NCBI GenBank assembly: GCA_002309305.1
Contig: DBWR01000074.1
Location: forward strand, 60,282-91,782
DNA from: Treponema sp. UBA1233
GTDB lineage: Bacteria > Spirochaetota > Spirochaetia > Treponematales > Treponemataceae
Direction of reading: 5' to 3'
Length of the DNA stretch: 31,501 bases
Positions 22,629 to 30,156 of the stretch are shown in pieces. The notes under the pieces were generated by a model that had not been told where the DNA came from, searched no databases, and was given only the letters and a program-made list of their open reading frames with translations. Positions within the stretch are counted from its first letter, which is position 1, and the number at the start of each line of letters is the position of its first letter. The translations under genes were made by a program, and so were the position numbers.

Positions 22629-22699
22629 AGCGGTAAACGGGAGTCGAACCCGCCTGTCGGGCTTGGGAAGCCAGCATAATACCGATATATGATTACCGC
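22629..22699 (-). tRNA. tRNA-Gly (anticodon CCC)
   Basis: 71 bases on the minus strand. Acceptor stem GCGGTAA/TTACCGC pairs perfectly (7 of 7) with discriminator T. The D-loop contains GG; the anticodon loop TTCCCAA gives anticodon CCC, reading GGG; variable loop of 4 bases; T-arm GCGGG-TTCGACT-CCCGT with one G-U pair. CCA is not encoded. The anticodon stem CTGGC/GCCCG has one T-C mismatch at the second pair, which is unusual. The D-stem has three good pairs. Confidence 0.88.
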
Positions 22700-22760
22700 G
22701 GATACAATTATCCACTTATTTATCGGCAGAAATCCCGTTTTTGATAAGCCCCCGGCCACC

Positions 22761-22827
22761 TTTCAACTTTAAACTCTCAATTCTCAGTTTTCAACTTTCA
22801 ACTTTCAACTTTCAACTTCCAACTTCC
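22761..22827 (+). repeat. Tandem heptamer repeat (TTTCAAC) between tRNA-Gly and rpe
   Basis: A pyrimidine-biased array built mainly of TTTCAAC units with variants (TTTAAAC, TCTCAAT, TCTCAGT, TTCCAAC); four exact tandem units lie near 22789-22816. A related block sharing the CAGTTTTCAACTT motif and the TTCCAACTTCC end lies at 28680-28720. Intergenic; no coding potential is apparent. Confidence 0.8.
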
Positions 22828-22837
22828 CCAAACGTAC

Positions 22838-22866
22838 TTGATTCAAAAGGGCTTTTATTCTATCAT
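22838..22866 (+). promoter_or_regulatory. Promoter of rpe, leaderless geometry
   Basis: TTGATT (22838-22843), a 17-base spacer and TATCAT (22861-22866). The predicted transcription start is 22872-22874, on the rpe start codon at 22874. The only purine-rich bases (AGGA, 22870-22873) touch the ATG and cannot act as a normal Shine-Dalgarno site. Confidence 0.62.
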
Positions 22867-22873
22867 TTTAGGA

Positions 22874-23506
22874 ATGAAACACGCTTTACTTTCTCCGTCG
22901 ATATTGGCGGCGGATTTTTACCACCTCGGTGATGATATAAGGAAAATTGAGCAGGGTGGAGGAAACTTTGTCCACATCGATGTTATGGACGGTCATTTCG
23001 TTCCTCCCGTGACTTTCGGTCAGCCCGTCATTTCTTCGATACGTTCAAAGACAAAACTCCCTTTTGACGTGCATCTGATGGTTGAAAAACCTGAGTTCAG
23101 CATTGAGTCTTTTGCAGAAGCAGGTGCCGACTACATCACTTTCCACTATGAGGCCACAAACCATGCGGATCTGTGCATTCAGAAAATCCGTGAACTGGGA
23201 AAAAAGCCTGGCATAGCGATTTGTCCTTCTACTCCGGTGTCGGTTTTGGAAGAACTGCTCCCTCTTGTGGACATTGTCCTTGTGATGACCGTAAATCCCG
23301 GTTGGGGAGGTCAAAAACTTATTCCATATACTGTTGACAAAGTAAAAAAACTTGCCGATATACAGAAAGAGAAAAACTATAACTATTTGATTTCTGTTGA
23401 TGGCGGTATTAACGAAACAACCTTATCCTCCGTGTTGGATGCAGGAACAAATATTGTAGTTTCCGGTTCATCTTTCTTTCGGGGGACTCTCAAATGGGAC
23501 GAATGA
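22874..23506 (+). CDS. rpe: Ribulose-phosphate 3-epimerase
   Basis: Interconverts ribulose 5-phosphate and xylulose 5-phosphate in the pentose phosphate pathway; cytoplasmic TIM barrel. 210 residues from the ATG at 22874. Family motifs in order: LLSPSILAADFYHLG, VHIDVMDGHFVPPVTFG (metal ligands His and Asp), LPFDVHLMVEKP (His), VMTVNPGWGGQ (the signature loop) and SVDGGINETT (catalytic Asp), ending with the GSSFF phosphate-binding loop. The family N-terminus fixes the start at MKHALLSPS; upstream in-frame codons fall in the promoter. The stop codon lies inside the start of the following coiled-coil gene (13-base overlap), so the two are probably co-translated. Confidence 0.96.
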   Translation: MKHALLSPSILAADFYHLGDDIRKIEQGGGNFVHIDVMDGHFVPPVTFGQPVISSIRSKTKLPFDVHLMVEKPEFSIESFAEAGADYITFHYEATNHADLCIQKIRELGKKPGIAICPSTPVSVLEELLPLVDIVLVMTVNPGWGGQKLIPYTVDKVKKLADIQKEKNYNYLISVDGGINETTLSSVLDAGTNIVVSGSSFFRGTLKWDE

Positions 23507-26016
23507 GGGGATTTTTTAACAGATTTGCAGCTCTTTTATTGTGTCTGACGGCAGTTCCGGCTTTATATGCTCAGGGGACTGCAAAACAGTCGGCTTCGGT
23601 ATATACACAGGATGCCCTTCAAAACGGCTATGAGGCATACAGGAAGCAGGACTGGACCTCGGCTTCAATTTTCCTTCACAGGGCCGTAACAGAACCAAAG
23701 AACAATACCGACAACGTCTGGTACATGCTGATTATGAGCGAACTGTCGCTCAATGACTATGATGCGGTGATTTCTGACTGCAATTATTTTGAACGCCAGT
23801 TTCCCAAAAGCGATCTTTTACCCTTCGTCCTGTATCAAAAGGGTCGCGCACAGCATTATAACGGACAAAATGAAGATTCAGTACGCACGTTGAGTGATTT
23901 TTGCCACCGTTATCCCGACAATCCCATGTATCCGTCCTCCTTGTTCTGGATGGCGGAATGTTTTTACAGCGACTATGACTTTGAGGCGGCTGCCCCACTT
24001 TACAGGCAGGTTGTAACCCAATATCCCGATGACAGCAAGGTTCCAGAGGCCGAAAGAAGGCTTGAGGAGTTAAAGCAAAAGGAAAGGGAAGAAAAGCTCC
24101 TGTACCTCCTTAAGATGACGGGAGAAGAATACCTGAGCTCAAGGGACAATTACGAAAGGCTTTTAAAGACTGCCGGTTCTGAGGATGGCGAAGATCTTGC
24201 TCTAAAACTCAAGGAAGCGGAAGACAGGATAAGGGAACTTGAGGAAGATGAAGAGGCTGAAACACTTGCATCAAAACTCAAGGAAGCCCAGGACAGAATC
24301 AGGGAGCTTGAAGAAGAATCAGAAAGACAGCAGGCCGCATTGCTTGAAGCGGAAAGACAGCTGGCAATGACTCAGCAGGAAGCTCAGGAACTGCTTGATC
24401 AGGCGCGTTTGGAAGCCCAGTCAGATGCTCTTGAAGCTGAACGCAAAATCGAAGAGGCACGTAAGGCTGCGGAAGATGCAAGGTTGGCCGCAGAACAGGC
24501 AGGATCAGAGGCAGAAAGGGCTCGTCTTGAGGCACAGGCCCAGGCGGAACAGGCTCAGCTTGATGCACTGCTGCAGATAGAAGAAGAACGCAAACGTGCG
24601 GAAGAACAGGCACAGCTTGCAGAACAGGCGGCTCAGGCTCAAATCGAGGAAGAGCGTCAGAAAACTGCAGAAGCCGAACGTCAGGCACAAGAGGAACGTC
24701 AGAGGGCGGAGGAAGAACGTCAGAGGGCGGAAGAGGCCGCAAGACAGGCAGAAGAGGCTCGTCAGGAAGCTCTTGCACAGATAGAGGAAGAACGCTTAAG
24801 GGCACAGGAGCAGGCAGAACAGGCTCAGAAGGATGCGCTTGCACAGATAGAAGAAGAACGCTTAAGGGCACAGGAACAGGCGGAACAGGCTCAGAAGGAT
24901 GCCCTTGCACAGATAGAAGAAGAACGGCGTAAGAGTCAGGAAGAAGCAGAAAAGGCAAAGCAGGAATCTCTTGCGCAGATAGAGGCGGAAAGACAGAGGG
25001 CACAGGAGCAGGCAGAAAAAGCCCAGCAGGAAGCCCTTGCACAGATAGAAGCTGAAAGACAGAGGGCACAGGAAGAAATTCAAAAGGCAAATGAAAAGGC
25101 CCGTCAGGACGCGGAAGCAGAAATCGAAAGGAACAATGCGGAAACTGCCAGACAGATAGAAGAAGCTCGCGCCGCACTTGAAGAAGCCCAGAGAAAGGCA
25201 GATGAGGCAGGAAGCGAGGCTGAACGTGCTCAGGCAGAGGCAGAAGCCAGGGCAGAACAGGCTCAGCTTGATGCACTCATGCAGATTGAACAGGCAAGAA
25301 AAGAGGCTCAGGCAGAGGCAGAAGCTCAAATCGCCAGAAGCAATGAAGAAGCGGAAGCACGCCTTAAGGAAGCCCAAAAAGCCGTGGAAGATGCAAAACG
25401 TGAGGCTGAACAGGCAGGAAGTGAGGCTGAACGCGCTCAGGCCAAGGCAAAGCAGGATGCGGAACAGGCAAGGCTTGATGCTTTGATGCAGATAGAAATG
25501 GCAAGAAAGAATGCACAGGCTGAAATCGACCGTACAAATGCAAACGCTCAAAGCCAGATTCAGAGGGCAAACGACAATGCCCGTGCGGAAATAGAGAGGG
25601 CAAATGCAAATGCCCAGAATCAGATCGACCGTGCAAATGCGGACGCACAGGCAGAAATCGACCGTGCAAATGCCAATGCCCGCAATCAGATTGACAGGGC
25701 AAACAAGGATGCCCAAAACCAGATAGACCGTGCAAATTCAAATGCCCAGAACGAAATTGACCGTGCAAATGCAGACGCACAGAATCAGATAGACAAGGCA
25801 AATGCAGATGCCCAAAGCCAGATAAACAAGACAAATGCAGATGCTTCAAAACAACAGCTTCAAGATAAGATTGACAGGCTCCGGAAGATGGAAGAGGAAA
25901 GAAAGGCTTCAGGAAAGACCCAGAGTTCATCATCAAATTCGGCTCTTGATTCATTAAAGGCAAAGGCTTCCTGGGTTCAAATCCTGCTGGATGCCAAGAA
26001 AAAGAAAGCTAACTAA
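23494..26016 (+). CDS. Secreted TPR + giant coiled-coil protein with periodic repeats
   Basis: 840 residues. Signal peptide MGRMRGFFNRFAALLLCLTAVPALYAQG, cleaved probably after YAQ. Residues of about 40-195 hold TPR-like helices of the BamD/YbgF kind (FERQFPKSDLLPFVLYQKG, RYPDNPMYPSSLFWMAECFYSDYDFEAAAPLYRQVV, QYPDDSKVPEAERRLEEL). Residues of about 200-800 form an almost unbroken Glu/Gln/Ala/Arg coiled coil, including five 22-residue repeats and ten 11-residue repeats. The short C-terminal tail (SSNSALDSLKAKASWVQILLDAKKKKAN) is different. A structural or tethering role in the periplasm, TolA-like in design, is inferred. It begins inside the end of rpe; an alternative ATG at 23503 would overlap the rpe stop as ATGA. 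It is followed by a second secreted-protein gene after 15 bases. Confidence 0.88.
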   Translation: MGRMRGFFNRFAALLLCLTAVPALYAQGTAKQSASVYTQDALQNGYEAYRKQDWTSASIFLHRAVTEPKNNTDNVWYMLIMSELSLNDYDAVISDCNYFERQFPKSDLLPFVLYQKGRAQHYNGQNEDSVRTLSDFCHRYPDNPMYPSSLFWMAECFYSDYDFEAAAPLYRQVVTQYPDDSKVPEAERRLEELKQKEREEKLLYLLKMTGEEYLSSRDNYERLLKTAGSEDGEDLALKLKEAEDRIRELEEDEEAETLASKLKEAQDRIRELEEESERQQAALLEAERQLAMTQQEAQELLDQARLEAQSDALEAERKIEEARKAAEDARLAAEQAGSEAERARLEAQAQAEQAQLDALLQIEEERKRAEEQAQLAEQAAQAQIEEERQKTAEAERQAQEERQRAEEERQRAEEAARQAEEARQEALAQIEEERLRAQEQAEQAQKDALAQIEEERLRAQEQAEQAQKDALAQIEEERRKSQEEAEKAKQESLAQIEAERQRAQEQAEKAQQEALAQIEAERQRAQEEIQKANEKARQDAEAEIERNNAETARQIEEARAALEEAQRKADEAGSEAERAQAEAEARAEQAQLDALMQIEQARKEAQAEAEAQIARSNEEAEARLKEAQKAVEDAKREAEQAGSEAERAQAKAKQDAEQARLDALMQIEMARKNAQAEIDRTNANAQSQIQRANDNARAEIERANANAQNQIDRANADAQAEIDRANANARNQIDRANKDAQNQIDRANSNAQNEIDRANADAQNQIDKANADAQSQINKTNADASKQQLQDKIDRLRKMEEERKASGKTQSSSSNSALDSLKAKASWVQILLDAKKKKAN
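24772..25101 (+). repeat. Five tandem 66-bp repeats (22-residue units) inside the coiled-coil gene
   Basis: Five consecutive units of the type LAQIEEERLRAQEQAEQAQKDA. Units 1 and 2 are identical in protein and nearly so in DNA; units 3-5 vary (RRKSQEEAEKAKQES, AERQRAQEQAEKAQQEA, AERQRAQEEIQKANEKA). The length of 22 residues is two hendecads, which suits a slightly right-handed coiled coil. Confidence 0.85.
25510..25839 (+). repeat. Ten tandem 33-bp repeats (11-residue hendecads) inside the coiled-coil gene
   Basis: Ten consecutive units of the pattern N/D-A-Q-x-x-I-D-R-A-N-A, for example DAQAEIDRANA and NAQNQIDRANA. Strict 11-residue periodicity with Ile at a fixed place is the mark of right-handed hendecad coiled coils. 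DNA identity between units is high enough to invite copy-number change. Confidence 0.85.
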
Positions 26017-26031
26017 GCGGGAGATAGAAAT

Positions 26032-27525
26032 ATGAAAAAGCCAATAAAACTAGCACTTGCAAAACTTGCACTTGCGGCTGCCATAGGTACTTTTGTTTTT
26101 GATGCGGCGGCTCAGACTACATCTGTAGATTTTTCCAATTCTGACTCAACCGTACAGGAAGCAAAGGAAACCACACAGGAAACTGCAGAAGAAAAGAAGG
26201 TTGAACAGAAAAAGGATCCTTCAAAGCTAAGGACCAAGGCAAACCTCAAGGGAAATCCAGAGGCAAAAAAACGTGCATCTATCACAAGCGATCCGTATAC
26301 CGGCTGGCTCTATATTCCGGAAAAACACTTTACCCTCCAGAACGGAGACTTGATGCTGGAACTGGACGGAAGAACCGGAGGCTTTTGCATTTATGCGATT
26401 CCTGAAACCGGCGGAGAAATACCACTGCTTTCAACCCATGACTCGCTTACAGGCTCATATTTCGTACTCCAGATAGACGGACGTAACTATGTGCTTACAA
26501 AGAGGAATGGAATAACAACCCAGGCACGCAGAACCCCATATGGCGGACAGTTGGTTTACCAGATTGGAAACAAGGCTCAGCTCATTGCGGATTTCAGCTT
26601 CATGCCTTCAATTGCGACATCAAGCAGGGTGGACATGATACGCGTGACCCTTTATGCAATAAACATGGCAAAGACAACAAAAACCATGGCGGTAAAGGGG
26701 GTTTTTGACACATATCTTGGCGAAGCGGACGGAACACATTTTTCAACAAAAACCCTTGGAAAAATCACCAAGGAAAAACAGTATACCGCTTTTTACGACG
26801 AACAGTGGATCAACTCGGAAAACTCAAAGGCTGCGATACGTTTCATACTTTCAAGCCAGAGGTTGGGAACCCCGGAGACTGTTACCATCGCCTCAAAGAA
26901 CAAGGTCATGTCAGAATTGTGGAAGCCTTCAATTGACGAAGCCAGGGGATTCAATTCTGCTGCGGCATACAACAATTCAGCAATCGGCATAAACTGGAAG
27001 AGTGCGACAATAGATCCGTATCAGGTGGAAGCCTACACTTTCTATATATCATGCTCTACTGGTGGAAGCGAAGCCGCCGGTGAAAAATTCATAAAGGAAC
27101 TGGATGCGGGAACCGTTGCCCTTATGCCGGATCATCCGACAAAACTCCTTAGTTCTACGGAACCACCAAAACCTGTCGAGCTTTCAGAAGCGGACATACA
27201 GACATGGTACTGGGAAAACATGCCGTCTGTTGTGGACCCGGAAAGCACCTACTGGAACAATTCGTCCATGTCGTTTACAAACGTTCCTTCTGCCGCAAAG
27301 GCTGCCGGATCTAAAGATTTTGATCAAAAATCCATTTCAGGCACTGGAAATTCAAGAGGCAACAATGTAGAATATGGAGATGGAAGCGACATTGACATGG
27401 AATACATTCAGCTTTTGCTTGACCACATTTCGGAAATAGAAAACAGTGACCAGGTAAATGACGCTGAACTTGAATTCCTTAATTCAGAAATTGATTCCGT
27501 CATGGAGAAGCTTCGGGGTTTTTAA
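26032..27525 (+). CDS. Secreted beta-rich protein of unknown function
   Basis: 497 residues. The signal peptide MKKPIKLALAKLALAAAIGTFVFDAAAQ is followed by a low-complexity Glu/Lys/Thr linker (about residues 28-85). Then a beta-rich domain of roughly 280 residues (SDPYTGWLYIPEKHFTLQNG, LELDGRTGGFCIYAIPETGG, SYFVLQIDGRNYVLTKRNG, RVDMIRVTLYAINMAK), and an acidic C-terminal tail rich in Ser, Asp and Glu. The last 30 residues form a helix (MEYIQLLLDHISEIENSDQ). No catalytic motif is seen; a surface, adhesive or scaffold role is a guess. It is 15 bases after the coiled-coil gene and 11 bases before the TPR membrane-protein gene, so the three are likely one operon and may work together. GGGAG precedes the ATG. 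Confidence 0.8.
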   Translation: MKKPIKLALAKLALAAAIGTFVFDAAAQTTSVDFSNSDSTVQEAKETTQETAEEKKVEQKKDPSKLRTKANLKGNPEAKKRASITSDPYTGWLYIPEKHFTLQNGDLMLELDGRTGGFCIYAIPETGGEIPLLSTHDSLTGSYFVLQIDGRNYVLTKRNGITTQARRTPYGGQLVYQIGNKAQLIADFSFMPSIATSSRVDMIRVTLYAINMAKTTKTMAVKGVFDTYLGEADGTHFSTKTLGKITKEKQYTAFYDEQWINSENSKAAIRFILSSQRLGTPETVTIASKNKVMSELWKPSIDEARGFNSAAAYNNSAIGINWKSATIDPYQVEAYTFYISCSTGGSEAAGEKFIKELDAGTVALMPDHPTKLLSSTEPPKPVELSEADIQTWYWENMPSVVDPESTYWNNSSMSFTNVPSAAKAAGSKDFDQKSISGTGNSRGNNVEYGDGSDIDMEYIQLLLDHISEIENSDQVNDAELEFLNSEIDSVMEKLRGF

Positions 27526-27536
27526 GGTTTTAGGAT

Positions 27537-28664
27537 ATGGGAAAAACGGTTTTACAGCAGGCAAAACTTCTTATGAGTCAAAGGCGTTTTGGTTTTGCAT
27601 CACGTCTTCTTGAGTCATATGCAGAAAACTACAGAGGTAGTTTTGAATATTATCTTGCCCTTGGAACTTCCTATCTTTATCTCGGTTATGAAGGGGACGC
27701 AGCTAAGTGTTACCAGCTTGCCCGCGAAATAAAAATCAACAATTCGGATCTGTTGATAGGTCAGGGGGCGATTTACCTGCGGCGCGGTGACATTCCCCAT
27801 GCAGTCGAGTATTACCTTAACGCAAAGGATATTGATCCCAACAACGAAGTGGTTTTGAATGCCCTGGAATTCATCCAGAAAAATGCAGGAAACTATTCGG
27901 AAATACAAAAACTCAAGGCTAACGGAAAGATAAAATGCTTTTATCCCCCGGTTGGAATCAATCCGCTCATAATCAGAAACTGTGTGATGATTGGCCTTTT
28001 AATAGGTATCATAGTATCACTGTTCATCATTTTCTGGCCCAGGGAAAAAGTCCTTTATGACGGACCCCGAGGAGACCTGTCGGCACAAAAGCTAACCACA
28101 GGCGAAAGGAAGAACGCTGTCTCGGATGATCTGTCAACCGCCGCCGTGCACTACATTATGGACAATGACTCAATCAACGCAAGCTATGATGATGCAATCA
28201 TGTACTGGCAGGAAAGACGTGACAATCCCGCCCGTGTGGAAATAAACCGCCTGATAAACAGCAACGCATCTCCTTCCATCAAGCAAAAGGCAATCATACT
28301 AAAATCATATCTTGCCGACGACATTACCTTTGACAAGCTTCCGGAAAGTGACAATTATTCATACGAAACTGTAGAAAGCGACCGTATCCTGTATGACGGA
28401 TGTTTTGTTTCATGGACTGGTGCAATTGCAGACCCCGGAACAGCTGATGACGGTTCATGGTACTGCACCCTGCTTGTAGGCTATGAAACAGGCAAGCACA
28501 TGGCAGGTTCGGTAAACGTAATCTTCCGCCCTGAAAATGTAAGCCCAATAAACACCGACAGACCAATCCGCATTCTGGGTGTCGTAAGCGAAGTTGGTGG
28601 AAAAATATACCTGGATGGACGTTCCGTATACCAGCCGGTAAGTGGCAAATTCGAAGAAAAATAA
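27537..28664 (+). CDS. TPR protein with one membrane helix and a C-terminal beta domain
   Basis: 375 residues. Residues of about 1-125 hold three or four TPR units (FGFASRLLESYAENYRGSFEYYLALGTSYLYLGYEGDAAKCYQLA, GQGAIYLRRGDIPHAVEYYLNAKDIDPNNEVV). A single membrane helix follows at about 142-165 (NCVMIGLLIGIIVSLFIIFW). Beyond it comes an outward-facing part with a helical linker and, in the last 100 residues, a beta-rich OB-like domain (RILYDGCFVSWTGAIAD, GSVNVIFRPENV, RPIRILGVVSEVGGKIYLDG). So the TPR part is cytoplasmic and the beta part periplasmic (inference). No signal peptide. It probably belongs with the two secreted genes upstream. A repeat block and the recA promoter follow. Confidence 0.8.
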   Translation: MGKTVLQQAKLLMSQRRFGFASRLLESYAENYRGSFEYYLALGTSYLYLGYEGDAAKCYQLAREIKINNSDLLIGQGAIYLRRGDIPHAVEYYLNAKDIDPNNEVVLNALEFIQKNAGNYSEIQKLKANGKIKCFYPPVGINPLIIRNCVMIGLLIGIIVSLFIIFWPREKVLYDGPRGDLSAQKLTTGERKNAVSDDLSTAAVHYIMDNDSINASYDDAIMYWQERRDNPARVEINRLINSNASPSIKQKAIILKSYLADDITFDKLPESDNYSYETVESDRILYDGCFVSWTGAIADPGTADDGSWYCTLLVGYETGKHMAGSVNVIFRPENVSPINTDRPIRILGVVSEVGGKIYLDGRSVYQPVSGKFEEK

Positions 28665-28679
28665 GCCCAAATCCATAGC

Positions 28680-28720
28680 TTTCCACTTTCAACTTTCAGT
28701 TTTCAACTTCCAACTTCCAT
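28680..28720 (+). repeat. Tandem heptamer repeat (TTTCAAC type) before recA
   Basis: TTTCCAC, TTTCAAC, TTTCAGT, TTTCAAC and TTCCAAC units in a row, ending TTCCAT. The same unit and the same CAGTTTTCAACTT block occur at 22761-22827. It lies between the TPR gene and the recA promoter. Confidence 0.75.
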
Positions 28721-28721
28721 G

Positions 28722-28750
28722 TTGTCTTAAATCCTTTAATTCGTTATAAT
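28722..28750 (+). promoter_or_regulatory. Promoter of recA-folK
   Basis: TTGTCT (28722-28727), a 17-base spacer and a perfect TATAAT (28745-28750). The predicted start near 28757 gives a leader of about 115 bases, very rich in T. Inside the leader, TACTA-ATTA-TAGTA (28810-28823) is a short inverted repeat; TATAGT within it (28817-28822) could be a second -10 box without a good -35. Confidence 0.6.
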
Positions 28751-28872
28751 CTTTTTTAAAGTTTTTTGAAATTTTTTGTAAATTTTTGTTAAAAAATATG
28801 GGGGTCTGCTACTAATTATAGTATGTAGGCAAAAAAAATCTGTTGGCCTATGTAAATTCGTGGGAGGAAAAG

Positions 28873-30156
28873 GTGGCAAAAATGGCAGAAGAAAAAGTAC
28901 CGTCAGAAATGTCGGAAAAACTCAAGGCTCTGGAGGCGGCTCGTCTTCAGATAGAAAAGCAGTTCGGAAGCGGATCCCTTATGAAATTGGGAACCCAGAC
29001 AGATACGTCTGGAGTTGACGTGATTCCTTCGGGTTCAATCCTGTTGGACGAAGCTCTTGGCGTTGGTGGTTATCCTCGTGGCCGTATCATCGAAATGTAT
29101 GGACCAGAAAGTTCCGGTAAGACAACTCTGGCACTTCATGCGGTTGCAGAGGCACAGAAGCTCGGTGGCATAGCGGCCTTTATCGATGCCGAACATGCCC
29201 TGGATCCCGTATATGCAAAAAATCTGGGTGTAAATATTGATGAGCTTTGGGTGTCACAGCCTGATACCGGTGAGCAGGCCCTTGAAATCTGTGAAAACCT
29301 GGTTCGCTCGGGAGCTGTGGACATTATCGTAATTGACTCCGTTGCCGCCCTTGTTCCGCAAAAGGAAATCGACGGTGAGATGGGTGACTCTGTGATGGGT
29401 GTTCAGGCCCGCCTCATGAGCCAGGCACTCCGCAAGCTTACCGCAATCGTGGGCAAGAGCAAGTGCACGATAGTCTTCATCAACCAGATCCGCATGAAAA
29501 TCGGTGTCATGTTCGGAAACCCGGAAACAACGACAGGTGGTAACGCACTCAAGTTCTATTCATCAATACGTCTTGAGATCCGCCGCATAGAGACAATCGA
29601 AGGCAAGGGAGAGGAAGATGCCCTTGGTAACCGTGTCCGCGTAAAAATCGTAAAGAACAAGGTTGCTCCTCCATTCCGCAAGGTTGAGCTTGACATATAT
29701 TTCGGAAAGGGTGTTTCAGCATCGGCTTCACTCCTGGATTCAGCTGTAAAGCACGGCCTTATCGACAAGAGGGGCGCTTGGTATACCCGTGGAGAAGAAA
29801 AGGTCGGTCAGGGAAAGGAAAATGCCGTCAACTTCATCGAGACAAATCAGGATTACAGGCTTGAGCTTGAGCATGCATTAAGGGAAAAACTCTTCCCGGG
29901 TCAGGTTCTCCGCACAAAAGAAGGTGAAGTGGTAACCGAGGCACAGATCCGTGAATATGAAAAGCAGATGCGTGCAAAGGGTGTCGGCACAGGTGGTGCT
30001 CCAACGGACGAAGGTGTAAAACCGATTACAGCTCCTCAGGCTGCAGCGGCAACTCCCGCTCCGGAGAAAAAGGCTGCTCCAAAGGCAAGCTCAAAGACTG
30101 CTTCTCTGGCAAAGGCTGCATCTTCCGATAAAATTGTACCGGAGGAACTTTTTTGA
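28873..30156 (+). CDS. recA: Recombinase RecA
   Basis: DNA-dependent ATPase that forms filaments on single-stranded DNA and drives homologous recombination and SOS signalling. 427 residues from the GTG at 28873, chosen because GGGAGG (28862-28867) lies 5 bases upstream; a TTG at 28843 and an ATG at 28882 are alternatives. Core motifs: the KALEAARLQIEKQFGSGSLMKLG opening, the Walker A loop GPESSGKTT, the IDAEHALDP segment, VDIIVIDSVAALVP (Walker B), the L1/L2 loops (GVQARLMSQALRKL; FINQIRMKIGVMFGNPETTTGG). The C-terminal tail is long and Ala/Lys/Pro-rich (about 70 residues), longer than in E. coli and less acidic, though it ends in IVPEELF. The folK start overlaps the stop codon (TTGA). Confidence 0.97.
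   Translation: MAKMAEEKVPSEMSEKLKALEAARLQIEKQFGSGSLMKLGTQTDTSGVDVIPSGSILLDEALGVGGYPRGRIIEMYGPESSGKTTLALHAVAEAQKLGGIAAFIDAEHALDPVYAKNLGVNIDELWVSQPDTGEQALEICENLVRSGAVDIIVIDSVAALVPQKEIDGEMGDSVMGVQARLMSQALRKLTAIVGKSKCTIVFINQIRMKIGVMFGNPETTTGGNALKFYSSIRLEIRRIETIEGKGEEDALGNRVRVKIVKNKVAPPFRKVELDIYFGKGVSASASLLDSAVKHGLIDKRGAWYTRGEEKVGQGKENAVNFIETNQDYRLELEHALREKLFPGQVLRTKEGEVVTEAQIREYEKQMRAKGVGTGGAPTDEGVKPITAPQAAAATPAPEKKAAPKASSKTASLAKAASSDKIVPEELF

Noticed and set aside
22628..22759. Upstream extension of the minus-strand gene at 22034-22627 to an ATG at 22759
   Set aside because: The added 44 codons run through the tRNA-Gly gene; translation of tRNA sequence is not credible.
22761..22827. Heptamer array as a CRISPR array
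   Set aside because: Units are 7 bases without spacers, and no cas genes are present.
24299..25716. Long minus-strand reading frames (up to 325 and 284 codons) opposite the coiled-coil gene
   Set aside because: They mirror the low-complexity repeats of the + strand gene, have no ribosome-binding sites, and give repetitive Leu/Pro- or Cys/Phe-rich proteins without sense.
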